DNA from: a virus | Length of the DNA: 32,934 nucleotides | Direction: 5' to 3' (one strand) | Virus record (IMG/VR): IMGVR_UViG_3300009149_000155 | Span: 1-32,934 of that record | Shown: positions 1 through 8,475 of the stretch, piece after piece | Position numbering within the stretch: position 1 is the first letter of the stretch | Layout: each line of letters starts with the position of its first letter | Translations under genes and position numbers: made by a program | Notes under the pieces: generated by a model | Databases searched by the model: none | What the model was told of the DNA's origin: nothing | The model's input: the letters and a program-made list of their open reading frames with translations, nothing else

Positions 1-3000
1 TAGCTTGTACTACTATTCTGCCATTTGTAATATTATCTACTGCATTTGAACCACTACTTTGAAGAGATAACTTATATAGAGTATTGTTTATAAATGTAAA
101 GGTTTCACCCTTTAATATGTCTGTAGTAGGTAGCGTATAAAGACGATTAGTAGATAATGGAGTTACCTGAAACCTTGGACTAGCTGCTGTTAAAGTAGCT
201 GCTGTGTCAGTTCCATCTAATCCAGCAGGAGATAAAAAAGCTCCAGCTATAAATGTTTTAGAACCTGCAAAAGCCTGAGCATCAGTTGTAACCATTCCGT
301 TATCTGTTGCACTTGCTGCCGGAAGACTAACGGCACTTGAACCGATAGCATAAATGAGTTTTACTTTAACTGTCCCAGAACCAAGTCCACTTGTTAAAGT
401 TGTCCCACTTGTTTTGAATTGAGTTTCGTTCCAATAGAAGTAAGAACCTGCGTCATCATTTGTGTAATCACCAGCCGTTGGACCTTCTACTTGCAATACA
501 ACATGAGTAGGTGTCCCACCCTTTAAATTATGATTAAAAGGAAGAAGAGCATCTATTTCAGCCGCAGTACCAGTGATCACTCGACCATCTGTTGCAACCG
601 ACTGACTAACGAGATTATTAGACTTGAGGAGCAATAAAGCAGAGGACATTGGACTTTCACCTGAAAGATCCCAGTAAAGATCGTTTACTTGCTTGTCAAT
701 TACGAAAGTGTTTGAAGGTCTGTTAAATCCGTCTAATGCTAATTCAGCTACCCATGCTTGTCTGTTTGGTTCGAGATTTCTATTGTGTGGATATTTGTAA
801 GAGAATAGTTTTGCTATGTCGTCGTCGGTGTAGGCGTAGCCGTTATTGAAAACGAGTTCATCTATCTTACCTTTAAAACGTTGTGTACCTCCAGTCCAAC
901 TTCCAATACCAACAAATTCGTTTGCAGTAGCACCATCCCTATCAGTAATCATAGATCCCACTAAAACTGAATTCAAATACAAACTAAGTCTTTTAGATGC
1001 GAAATCATATACTATAGCTACATGCTCCCATTTACCTAAAGTAACATTAGTAGTCTCAATAGAACCATCTAGAACAGCACTTTTACTGTAAGACGTTAAT
1101 GATAACCCTACAGTGTCATGGTAATTAAGATATAGATGGTTGTTGTCTCCAGTATAATCTAGGTCAAAAATAACAGCATATGCTGCCTCATACAAAGCAA
1201 TATTTACCCACATGGATACACTAAAATCACCGGGAGTAACAAAGAAAGAATTAGCAGCCATACGCAAATGATCGCTTAACCCATCAAAACTTACAGCACT
1301 ACCAGCAACACCATCAATACCAATAGCATTAAAATCTGGAGCACCAGTTAAAACTGAAAAATGATTTCCATTTACAGAATTATCATTAGCGTTTGCATCA
1401 AAGTTATAAAAAGAAGATGTACCGAATGAAGGTATACTATCTGCACCAACTACATGACCAGCCGCATATTGAGGACCATTAAATCTTCGAGAGTAGATAC
1501 CTAGTATTTGATCTGGCGTGTAAGTCGTGTTGTTACAAAGGAAAAATTCGTCTATTTCACCTTGAAAACCATAGGTAGCAGGATCATCATTCAAAGCACC
1601 TAAATTCCAAGCTGTAGCTCGACTTGTTACTTTTAAACCACCAACAACCTCAACAGAACCAACTTTGTGTCCATTTAGGTAAAGAGTCAGTAAATCGTTA
1701 GTACCTTGTGCAACAGTAACAGCTAAATGAATCCAACCATTAGAATCAGCATATCCTAAGAAATTATCGACAGTAATACTATCACCTGCGGTAGTACCTT
1801 CACGAACTCCCACTATAACCAACTGTCCACTAGCATTATGTTTAATCCAGATTAATCCATCTACACCGTTTTGCCCACCAGAACCATAAATATGTTGGTC
1901 AATAGCACTAGGAGGACTAGGCTTAACCCACATTCCAAAAGACTGATCGCCAGCAGATAAAAAGAAAGCCTCTGTCGGTTCCATCCACACAAACACTCTT
2001 GCATAACTTGTTGATCCATCAAATTTTGCAGTAGTTCCAGATTTAAAGATATCCAAACCATCAAAAGTAACCTCCAACCCCTGCAAACCGTAACTACCGC
2101 CAGAACCATCCTCAAGATCTGTATCTAAATTATAATACTCAAAATTCCCTGTCAAAAAACTATCTTCCAAATCACCTTGAGTGTTATCTACAATCCCAAC
2201 TTCACCGATAGTCGCAATGCTCTTTGTGTGATCAATATCACTAGGCAAACCGATAGGCAACACATGTTGGCTTCTAGCCTTATCGGATGGAGCTAACCAA
2301 GATCCACCAGATCGAACAATCGTTCCTATGTATGCATATCGATATGTGTTTTGTTCTTCTGCTGTAGTTGTAGAAAGAACAAACATTGTGTTGTCTACAA
2401 CGTAAACTGATCTTGCACCTACAAGGGTAGCCGTAGCCGGTAACTGCTCAAGGTCAAGGTAAATATAGTAGTTACCATCAACAGTGTAAGAAGAAAGATC
2501 TACGATCAAATCAGTAGCACTGTAAAATTCCAGTCCGTTTGAAAGTTCACGAGAACCTTTTTTGATCGTCAAGTTTGTTCCACTGACCGACTGAGGTTTG
2601 AAACTAGTATCTCCACCAGCACCACCTGCACCTGCACCAAAAGTAAAAATTCTAGTATCAGCACCAACTTTGTTTTCAATAATGTCAGTAGCACTACCTG
2701 CTGTTTTATAAGTGCCGGGGGTAGCCGATGTTGTTCCTTCGATATCTATATAACCAAGAGGTATCCCGTCTAATGCTGCAAACAATGATCCGGGATCAGG
2801 TAACGATCCAAGTCCAGCAACATTAGGACTAAACAAACAATCAATCGCATTATTTCCAGCTTGATAAACAAAAGCTACTCGTCTGAATTCTCCAATGACC
2901 GATGTTGGAAGGGCAAACGTTGCTCCTTCTACTGTCACTGTCCCACCTGTAATAGCTTCAGTTTGAAAGTTTATAGTTGTCGCTGCATAAACTGGAACCG

Positions 3001-3235
3001 TATCATCGGATGGTGGCATTACGCTTTGTGTACCATCCCCTTGATTAACCTTGTTCGCTGTAATTGCCAATACAGCACTTGCAGTCGGTTGATTTTGTCC
3101 CAACTTTAATGGACTGTCTAATGATGCATTAATGGCATCCATTATCACATCGTTGGTTGCTTCCGCAGCCTGACCCAATGTTGGCAATGCTGTACTTTGG
3201 ATGTCCTGATAATTCTGCCCTCTTGTTCTTACCAT
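1..3235 (-). CDS. Tail fibre/adhesin with two LamG-like domains, 3' partial
   Basis: The frame is open from an ATG at 3235 to the left edge of the window: 1078 codons with no stop, so the C-terminus is missing. I checked the frame at several points by reverse translation. A ribosome binding site (AAAGGA) lies 7 nt upstream. Residues 1 to about 330 are a baseplate-proximal region beginning MVRTRGQNYQDIQ and containing a Gly/Ala-rich linker. Residues about 360-580 and 605-815 each look like a concanavalin/LamG-type jelly roll: both hold a W-x-H-h-A-h-x-Y/V strand, a 'LxLYLNG/S' strand, and a closing 'G-x-I-D-E-h' motif (FQGEIDEFF and FKGKIDELVF). The C-terminal part resembles repeat-rich fibre shafts ('ATDNGMVTTDAQ'). 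LamG-like domains usually bind carbohydrate or protein. The inferred role is host-surface recognition at the distal tail. It is the last gene seen in the tail operon. The domain assignment is by eye and the ligand is unknown. Confidence 0.85.
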   Translation of the reverse strand, partial: MVRTRGQNYQDIQSTALPTLGQAAEATNDVIMDAINASLDSPLKLGQNQPTASAVLAITANKVNQGDGTQSVMPPSDDTVPVYAATTINFQTEAITGGTVTVEGATFALPTSVIGEFRRVAFVYQAGNNAIDCLFSPNVAGLGSLPDPGSLFAALDGIPLGYIDIEGTTSATPGTYKTAGSATDIIENKVGADTRIFTFGAGAGGAGGDTSFKPQSVSGTNLTIKKGSRELSNGLEFYSATDLIVDLSSYTVDGNYYIYLDLEQLPATATLVGARSVYVVDNTMFVLSTTTAEEQNTYRYAYIGTIVRSGGSWLAPSDKARSQHVLPIGLPSDIDHTKSIATIGEVGIVDNTQGDLEDSFLTGNFEYYNLDTDLEDGSGGSYGLQGLEVTFDGLDIFKSGTTAKFDGSTSYARVFVWMEPTEAFFLSAGDQSFGMWVKPSPPSAIDQHIYGSGGQNGVDGLIWIKHNASGQLVIVGVREGTTAGDSITVDNFLGYADSNGWIHLAVTVAQGTNDLLTLYLNGHKVGSVEVVGGLKVTSRATAWNLGALNDDPATYGFQGEIDEFFLCNNTTYTPDQILGIYSRRFNGPQYAAGHVVGADSIPSFGTSSFYNFDANANDNSVNGNHFSVLTGAPDFNAIGIDGVAGSAVSFDGLSDHLRMAANSFFVTPGDFSVSMWVNIALYEAAYAVIFDLDYTGDNNHLYLNYHDTVGLSLTSYSKSAVLDGSIETTNVTLGKWEHVAIVYDFASKRLSLYLNSVLVGSMITDRDGATANEFVGIGSWTGGTQRFKGKIDELVFNNGYAYTDDDIAKLFSYKYPHNRNLEPNRQAWVAELALDGFNRPSNTFVIDKQVNDLYWDLSGESPMSSALLLLKSNNLVSQSVATDGRVITGTAAEIDALLPFNHNLKGGTPTHVVLQVEGPTAGDYTNDDAGSYFYWNETQFKTSGTTLTSGLGSGTVKVKLIYAIGSSAVSLPAASATDNGMVTTDAQAFAGSKTFIAGAFLSPAGLDGTDTAATLTAASPRFQVTPLSTNRLYTLPTTDILKGETFTFINNTLYKLSLQSSGSNAVDNITNGRIVVQA

Positions 3236-3247
3236 GATCTATTCCTT

Positions 3248-4498
3248 TTAGTTTGACAGTAAAATTGCAGTAAAAATGTCTGACGCAATTGCAGCAGCAC
3301 CTAAAGTTACTGACGTTGGATTGTTTTGCTGATACCGTTCAGCCGCAGTTCCAACCGTTGTAGAATCGTACATCAACTTTCCATTCTTATAGAGCAACAG
3401 TCTATCCGTCCCTAATGTATATGATCCTGAAAAAGTTAAAGTCCCACCAGTCACATCTGTTATATCTTCCGACCATGTAGGAGCTTCTGCCAAGTATTCA
3501 AAAATATAATATTCACTTGCAACGGCAACAGCACCCAAAGTAATCGACGTTTCAGATGTTTCAGAAAAATATTCATTACCCACACCATATGATGATTTAT
3601 TTAAAAGATAACCATCTCTAAAAACCAGCAACCTATCCACGCTCATCGTATAAGATGGAACAGTGATAACCGAAGTTGATAATCCATCTTGGATCGATTT
3701 ATAAATGGGAGCAATATTCTTATGAAGGAAACCCCAAACATCCGTTAATAAAGATGCCGATTCTGGATAAACGGTCATTGGTGTTGCCTCTTGATATCGA
3801 TCATCTGCTTCACCTATTGTCGTACTATTAACCAAGCAAACACCGTTTTTATAAACACCTAGTTGATCGGTCCCCATAGTGTATGGTTTAGCCGTAGATA
3901 TGATGTCCCCAATTATGCTTACCTTGTATTGAATAAAATGTAGCCGAGATAAGAATGGATTTGGTTTCCTTGCTGTTACAACTACGCCATTCGGAACAGT
4001 GTAAGCAAATTCAACTTGAGTTTCAGAATTTTTTCTAAAATCCTTCCCCAAACCACCAGTAATATCCACTCTCTTCCACCGATCGCCTTCAAAAATATCA
4101 AGGTCAATAACTGTATTGTCACGGCTGAAAATTATGGATGTAAAATTGAATATGGTTTGACCAGAAGATGTCAATGCTTCTTCTTCTGGTCTGGCAAACA
4201 GTAACCCGAACGCATCATTTACCGCATCACTCGAACCAGCATTACTTGCTGATTCTGCTTCAATGGTATCGACTTGAGTCTGTAATGTATCAAGTTGACC
4301 TCTGGACGATGCCTCGTCACTGGCAACACCATCTGCAATCTTTATTCTTTTGCTATTAAAATCGAATAAACCAGCCGACTCAGAAATTTCTAAATTGCTT
4401 GCACCAATTCTAACAGATTGGAAGTCCCATTGTTCGCTGGCACTCTGCTTTGGGACTTGCTTGCCATTCTCTGTTACTATTATTCTTCGATCAGTCAT
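3248..4498 (-). CDS. Repeat-containing tail fibre protein
   Basis: This 416-residue protein follows an AAGGA ribosome binding site. Residues 1-60 contain a short strand-rich region ('IGASNLEIS...FDFNSKRIKIADG') of the kind that begins many fibre proteins, then a heptad-like stretch (about 66-84) that may trimerise. Three repeats of about 50 residues follow at roughly 205-252, 282-336 and 359-414. Each has the pattern Y-T-M/L-x-x-D-x-L-x-V/L-F/Y-x-N/D-G, then an S/T-rich turn, a 'G-x-x-x-R/E-Y' segment and a 'S-V/I-T-L-G-A-x-A-x-A-S' strand. Residues 101-178 may be a diverged fourth copy. The position between a baseplate-like protein and the LamG adhesin fits a short fibre or fibre adaptor. 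The family is not recognised by name, so 'fibre' rests on repeats and context. Confidence 0.75.
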   Translation of the reverse strand: MTDRRIIVTENGKQVPKQSASEQWDFQSVRIGASNLEISESAGLFDFNSKRIKIADGVASDEASSRGQLDTLQTQVDTIEAESASNAGSSDAVNDAFGLLFARPEEEALTSSGQTIFNFTSIIFSRDNTVIDLDIFEGDRWKRVDITGGLGKDFRKNSETQVEFAYTVPNGVVVTARKPNPFLSRLHFIQYKVSIIGDIISTAKPYTMGTDQLGVYKNGVCLVNSTTIGEADDRYQEATPMTVYPESASLLTDVWGFLHKNIAPIYKSIQDGLSTSVITVPSYTMSVDRLLVFRDGYLLNKSSYGVGNEYFSETSETSITLGAVAVASEYYIFEYLAEAPTWSEDITDVTGGTLTFSGSYTLGTDRLLLYKNGKLMYDSTTVGTAAERYQQNNPTSVTLGAAAIASDIFTAILLSN

Positions 4499-4509
4499 TT
4501 ATTTATTCC

Positions 4510-6915
4510 TTATGGTTCTGCAATTACTTCAGGATGTAACCAAAGATCAGTGCATGTTGCCGAAGCCACACCATCAGCCGGTTCTGCTCGACCCAATCTG
4601 ATAACTGTATCCCCAATAGCCGGTGGAGCCGTAAGTGAAACTTCACCGGGAGTTTCCCCAAGATAAACCGATGCTCCAACCGTGGCACCTAGTCCCGTTG
4701 TTAATCCAACACAGCTACCCTCTCTCACAACTATTCCAAAGTCACCATCTACAATAATTGCTGCTGTAGCACCAATGATATCTGACAATGAAGCAGTATT
4801 CGCATCTGCTAAAACCATTGTTCCATCGTCAGCCCATGCGACAATCTTATTTGCTGCAATTGGACTACCAGTATTATTTTTTACAGATTTGCCTAGTTCT
4901 CTTGGATATTGAATGTGGACTTCAGTTTCATTTGGTGCAGTCAACGATGCTGTTACCGCTTTACCTGTAAAATCTATTTTTCCAACAGTGCTTGCTACCA
5001 ATGCACCTTCATCATAAATATTTGGAGCGTCAACACCTACTGTACCATCTTGTCCACCACCAGTTTGGATTCTAAATCCAATTTTTGTTAGATTTGGAAT
5101 ATCGTAGATCAATTCGATCTGGTTGCCGATCCCTGCGCCAAGGTTCGCATCTTCTAACCAATCGTTGCCAACACCACTCGTTGCTTTCCTTCCATTAAAG
5201 AAGACCTCAAGCTGCCTCAGACCTGTTTGATATGTTTGTGCAGACCCAATCCCGAAAGGAGCCGGTAACGTTATCTTTGCACCGGCATTATAAGAAGCCG
5301 TTCCATCAGAAACCACCTCCTCATCATAGGATGGACCCATAACCATGTTGTAAATCGTCTCAACTATAGAATCTAGCTCTGACATCCCTTGCGTAAAGCT
5401 AGTAGCCGGAGTAATCCAATGATTAGAGGTATATGGGGGGGTAGAATCATACTCACTCACAAGACCAGTAGCAGTCATCCATTCTCCAGAAATACCGTCA
5501 CCAAGCTGGTTAGATTCCCCATCTTCAAGTTCAACCGACTGCCATCCATTCCCAAAATAGATCTTTGATCCTGACCTGTAACCTATTATATATCCACGAG
5601 TATTCAACTCATCAAGCACGTATGAGGCCGAAGTGGTTTTAAATACAGTCAAAGGACCACTGGGAGCCGTTCCGACATCTGGCAAAGTCACGTAAATCAT
5701 TTCACCGTCAAGAATATTTGACACTGTTTGAGCTGAAATCGTGTAATAAAATGACCTGCTTGGAGCAATTAGCTTTAAATCAGCATCCCAAGTGAGTTGA
5801 GTGTTGTCATAACCTTCAAGCATTCCATATGGGGATAGACTCGCACCGTTCGAGATATTTTCCGCTATCGCTTGATCTCCAGAAGTACCATTCGAATCGT
5901 TTGATAATTCAATCCGATCGCCAACACCTGATGTTGCAGTCATATTTATAGCTGCGGCCGTAATAGCCGCAATTATTGCCGTCTTAACTTGAGCAGGTGT
6001 CCCTTCTAGCGGAATAGTTATCGCATTGGTCGGACCAGATGAATCAGTATCGAACTCGAATACATAAGGACTAATCCCATCGTGCAAAGTAACAGTGTCA
6101 CCATCTGCAATCCCTGTATTTGGATCAGAAGCAACCGCTATCAATGATCCAACAGAAGGTTTTGGTAAATCCCAAGAAATTGTTCCACCGTCTGTCAGAA
6201 TGTAATTCATACGTTCTAAAAGATTAAGTGTACTAACCCCCTGTGCGGTATACCAAGCAGTTGTACCTTTCATTTCTTTTATGATTGTCTTGATTGCATC
6301 CGAATCGTTTTTGAGTGTAACGATCGTCTTGTCAGTCCTTGGACTTCCAAAATTCCAATTACTATCAAGATGCCAAAGGAAATCTCTCACGTCCGTTATC
6401 GTAGAAATAGAACCAGCCGATGTTAAAACTTCTGCGAGGGGAATTCTATTTGCTTGACTTGAAAATGAAATTGTATTGCTTATCAATGCGACTTCAGCAG
6501 TACATGTGACGGTATCAACACTTTGAATAAATTCTGCACCTACTCCTGAATTAGCAGTCGCATCCCAAAGTGTGACCGAATCTGTACCTGTTGTTCCACT
6601 CGTTATCTCCAATTCAACATAGTTTGTTAAATTGTCTTGAAGATCCACGGTTAAATCTATAGCACCAGCCGCTCTATAAACGAGGTTTTCAAATCCTGTT
6701 CGTTCCGCATTTAAAAGTAAAGAATCAGTTACACTGTTTACTTTTACCTGCAAACCACCATTGTCGATCACTTCCCAGTTTTGGATAATCTTGTTATCAA
6801 CATTGATGAATTCTTTATAATATTTATAAAATTCTTCAGCAATGAAATCCATTTGTGAAACGTAATAAGGAAGGTCATACCTTTGGTCTGCAACATATCT
6901 TTGTCTTTTCTGCAT
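4510..6915 (-). CDS. Large baseplate/tail fibre-attachment structural protein
   Basis: This 801-residue protein starts at an ATG preceded by AAAGG. The N-terminal ~250 residues begin MQKRQRYVADQRYD, include an alpha-rich segment (22-45), and look like a baseplate-attachment domain. Residues about 258-365 form an inserted beta-alpha-beta module ('ADGDTVTLHDGISPYVFEFD', then 'TPAQVKTAIIAAITAA') that resembles modules in the sheath and baseplate J genes of this window. Residues about 546-618 resemble the repeat unit of the neighbouring 416-residue fibre ('RQLEVFFNGRKATSGVGNDW'). Residues about 676-801 form a compact C-terminal domain with alternating short strands ('IVAWADDGTMVLADA', 'FGIVVREGSCVGL', 'VYLGETPGEVSL'), a pattern I associate with small beta domains of phage structural proteins. 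It probably sits between the baseplate periphery and the fibres. The exact function is unknown. Confidence 0.7.
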   Translation of the reverse strand: MQKRQRYVADQRYDLPYYVSQMDFIAEEFYKYYKEFINVDNKIIQNWEVIDNGGLQVKVNSVTDSLLLNAERTGFENLVYRAAGAIDLTVDLQDNLTNYVELEITSGTTGTDSVTLWDATANSGVGAEFIQSVDTVTCTAEVALISNTISFSSQANRIPLAEVLTSAGSISTITDVRDFLWHLDSNWNFGSPRTDKTIVTLKNDSDAIKTIIKEMKGTTAWYTAQGVSTLNLLERMNYILTDGGTISWDLPKPSVGSLIAVASDPNTGIADGDTVTLHDGISPYVFEFDTDSSGPTNAITIPLEGTPAQVKTAIIAAITAAAINMTATSGVGDRIELSNDSNGTSGDQAIAENISNGASLSPYGMLEGYDNTQLTWDADLKLIAPSRSFYYTISAQTVSNILDGEMIYVTLPDVGTAPSGPLTVFKTTSASYVLDELNTRGYIIGYRSGSKIYFGNGWQSVELEDGESNQLGDGISGEWMTATGLVSEYDSTPPYTSNHWITPATSFTQGMSELDSIVETIYNMVMGPSYDEEVVSDGTASYNAGAKITLPAPFGIGSAQTYQTGLRQLEVFFNGRKATSGVGNDWLEDANLGAGIGNQIELIYDIPNLTKIGFRIQTGGGQDGTVGVDAPNIYDEGALVASTVGKIDFTGKAVTASLTAPNETEVHIQYPRELGKSVKNNTGSPIAANKIVAWADDGTMVLADANTASLSDIIGATAAIIVDGDFGIVVREGSCVGLTTGLGATVGASVYLGETPGEVSLTAPPAIGDTVIRLGRAEPADGVASATCTDLWLHPEVIAEP

Positions 6916-6926
6916 TTGTCAATCCT

Positions 6927-8051
6927 TTAACAAATTATTTCAGGTTCAACAATCGTCCAATTAATAACAACTCCAGCCGCAACAATTGATTGAATAATTT
7001 GTTGTGCCAGTAAACGAGCCGCTATAATCCCTACTAGAAAGACCGAATAATCTGATCCATCCTGATTGGGAGCTTGATATGGTTTAACAATCACATTAAC
7101 CACTTCACCTGAACTATGATCTTTTGTAAATGTATAAGATGGATCAATTAAAATAGTTGTATTGTTTGGCCTACCCAAATATTTAACCAAAGATTCTTCA
7201 TTTGGATTTCCAACATTAAAAACCACGTAACCCGGAGCATCTGGAATTCCAGAAGCTTCAGTCATTATTAAGTTTGGGACAATAGCTCCAGCCGTTATGG
7301 TTTGTCCCAAAACACCTCTTTGTCTAGTCGTACTAAACAAAGCAGTTTTATCAGGTAAGAACGATCCGATATAAACTGGATGAGTAGCTGAAAACCGACC
7401 AACAGAAAAACCACTCAGATCATCTGAAACTGAAAATTGAATTACAACACCATTATCTCCAGCCGTATGAGATAAGATAATTTTAGAATTGATATCTTGT
7501 CCAAAAATACCACCAGCAATCTCGTCAATTACAAGCTGCTTCGTATCACCATCCAAATCAATTGTTATTTCTTTTAAAATATTATCAACGTTGGTTATTT
7601 CACCACTATAGTTATGGAAATGATGAGATCCCCTTAATCCTCTGGTCAAAGATGGGACCGATGACGGAATTTGAATCTCTATTTCGTTCGGTCTTATTTC
7701 ATGAACTAATACCTGTAGATTTCCTACCCCAAAAAAAACATCTAAAACTTTTTTGATGGTTGGAATAACTTGTTTAGGACTAAACGACAAGGCAGGGATT
7801 AATTGTCTAAACAAACTATCAGACAAATTAAATACTGTAGGTCTAAAAACACCTATGTTAGATCCCAAAGCATCTAAATATTGAAGTTGAGCCGTTACAA
7901 CATATAACTGTTCTTTTGCATCTTCGATTGCTTGAACTAGAAGATCATCTTCTCCAGCCCATGCGTACAGTATACCCCTAATATTAGGATTTACCGTTGG
8001 TCTAAACCTTGACGGGAGAAATCGAGACATTTTAGAAAGTTTAGTTACCAT
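6927..8051 (-). CDS. Baseplate protein, tail protein I / Mu gp48-like
   Basis: The start is the ATG at 8051, just after an in-frame TTG, because a GAGG ribosome binding site lies 5 nt upstream; this gives 374 residues. The first ~100 residues ('ILYAWAGEDDLLVQAI', then 'LQYLDALGSNIGVFRP') look like the helical N-terminus of tail protein I / DUF2313-type baseplate wedge proteins, which contain an L-D-x-L-G-x-x-x-G-x-x-R-P-like pattern. The middle is beta-rich and includes 'SLTRGLRGSHHFHNYSGEI', and the last 40 residues are helical. It lies directly downstream of baseplate J, where the wedge partner is found in P2-like and Mu-like phages. The name comes from position plus the N-terminal pattern. 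The protein is longer than P2 gpI (about 180 residues), so it has an extra central domain. Confidence 0.65.
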   Translation of the reverse strand: MVTKLSKMSRFLPSRFRPTVNPNIRGILYAWAGEDDLLVQAIEDAKEQLYVVTAQLQYLDALGSNIGVFRPTVFNLSDSLFRQLIPALSFSPKQVIPTIKKVLDVFFGVGNLQVLVHEIRPNEIEIQIPSSVPSLTRGLRGSHHFHNYSGEITNVDNILKEITIDLDGDTKQLVIDEIAGGIFGQDINSKIILSHTAGDNGVVIQFSVSDDLSGFSVGRFSATHPVYIGSFLPDKTALFSTTRQRGVLGQTITAGAIVPNLIMTEASGIPDAPGYVVFNVGNPNEESLVKYLGRPNNTTILIDPSYTFTKDHSSGEVVNVIVKPYQAPNQDGSDYSVFLVGIIAARLLAQQIIQSIVAAGVVINWTIVEPEIIC

Positions 8052-8058
8052 CAATACC

Positions 8059-8475
8059 TCAACTTATAGCAATATCTTCTTCGCTTACCCTTGCCAATTC
8101 ATTATCTGCTATAGCTATATTACTAGTCGGAACATTCATATCGACATCAAAAACACCATTGACCGCTTTTATTGCGACAAGAATCTCTGTAAGTATGACA
8201 TCAACACCTACTGCAAGCCTGTTTACATAATTTGAAACAGCACTCTTAATATCATTTGTGATAAGTGAAAGTGTTATTCCACTACTAGTTGTAATTACTA
8301 TGTCAAAACTAACTGGTACAATCACTGGCTCAATCACTTCTACATGAACGCCAGCCGCTCTAATTCCGGGATAGTTCTCTTGATCAGATTCGACACCATC
8401 AACCGTCCATTGTGCTACTTGAGCTAGTCCAGTGAAATATCGATATCCATCAATACCCCTTGCTTCTAACCAAAC
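8059..8475 (-). CDS. Baseplate J C-terminal portion, in the -1 frame
   Basis: This frame is open from about 8475 to a stop at 8059 and encodes 138 residues. It has no ATG, and the first possible start (GTG at 8337) lies in the middle of the domain without a ribosome binding site. The translation ('VWLEARGIDGYRYFTGL', then 'YPGIRAAGVHVEV', 'VGVDVILTEILVAIKAVNGV' and 'SNIAIADNELARV') closely resembles the C-terminal domain of baseplate J / Mu gp47 family proteins. Those typically have a 'YPGVKAAGV' segment, a V-P-V-x-h strand, a 'G-x-D-V-h-x-x-x-L' helix and end near 'VAIADDEVAR'. The upstream J frame ends in this region at 8466, so this is the missing end of J. It is reached by a -1 shift at the G run 8475-8478, or the sequence lacks one G. 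Coding identity is well supported; the expression mechanism is not. Confidence 0.8.
   Translation of the reverse strand, partial: VWLEARGIDGYRYFTGLAQVAQWTVDGVESDQENYPGIRAAGVHVEVIEPVIVPVSFDIVITTSSGITLSLITNDIKSAVSNYVNRLAVGVDVILTEILVAIKAVNGVFDVDMNVPTSNIAIADNELARVSEEDIAIS

Noticed and set aside
1861-2115. An 84-codon minus-strand frame
   Set aside because: It is out of phase within the continuous LamG adhesin frame, which is intact across it.
1-4498. A diversity-generating retroelement acting on the fibre genes
   Set aside because: No reverse transcriptase gene or template/variable repeat pair was seen in the window.
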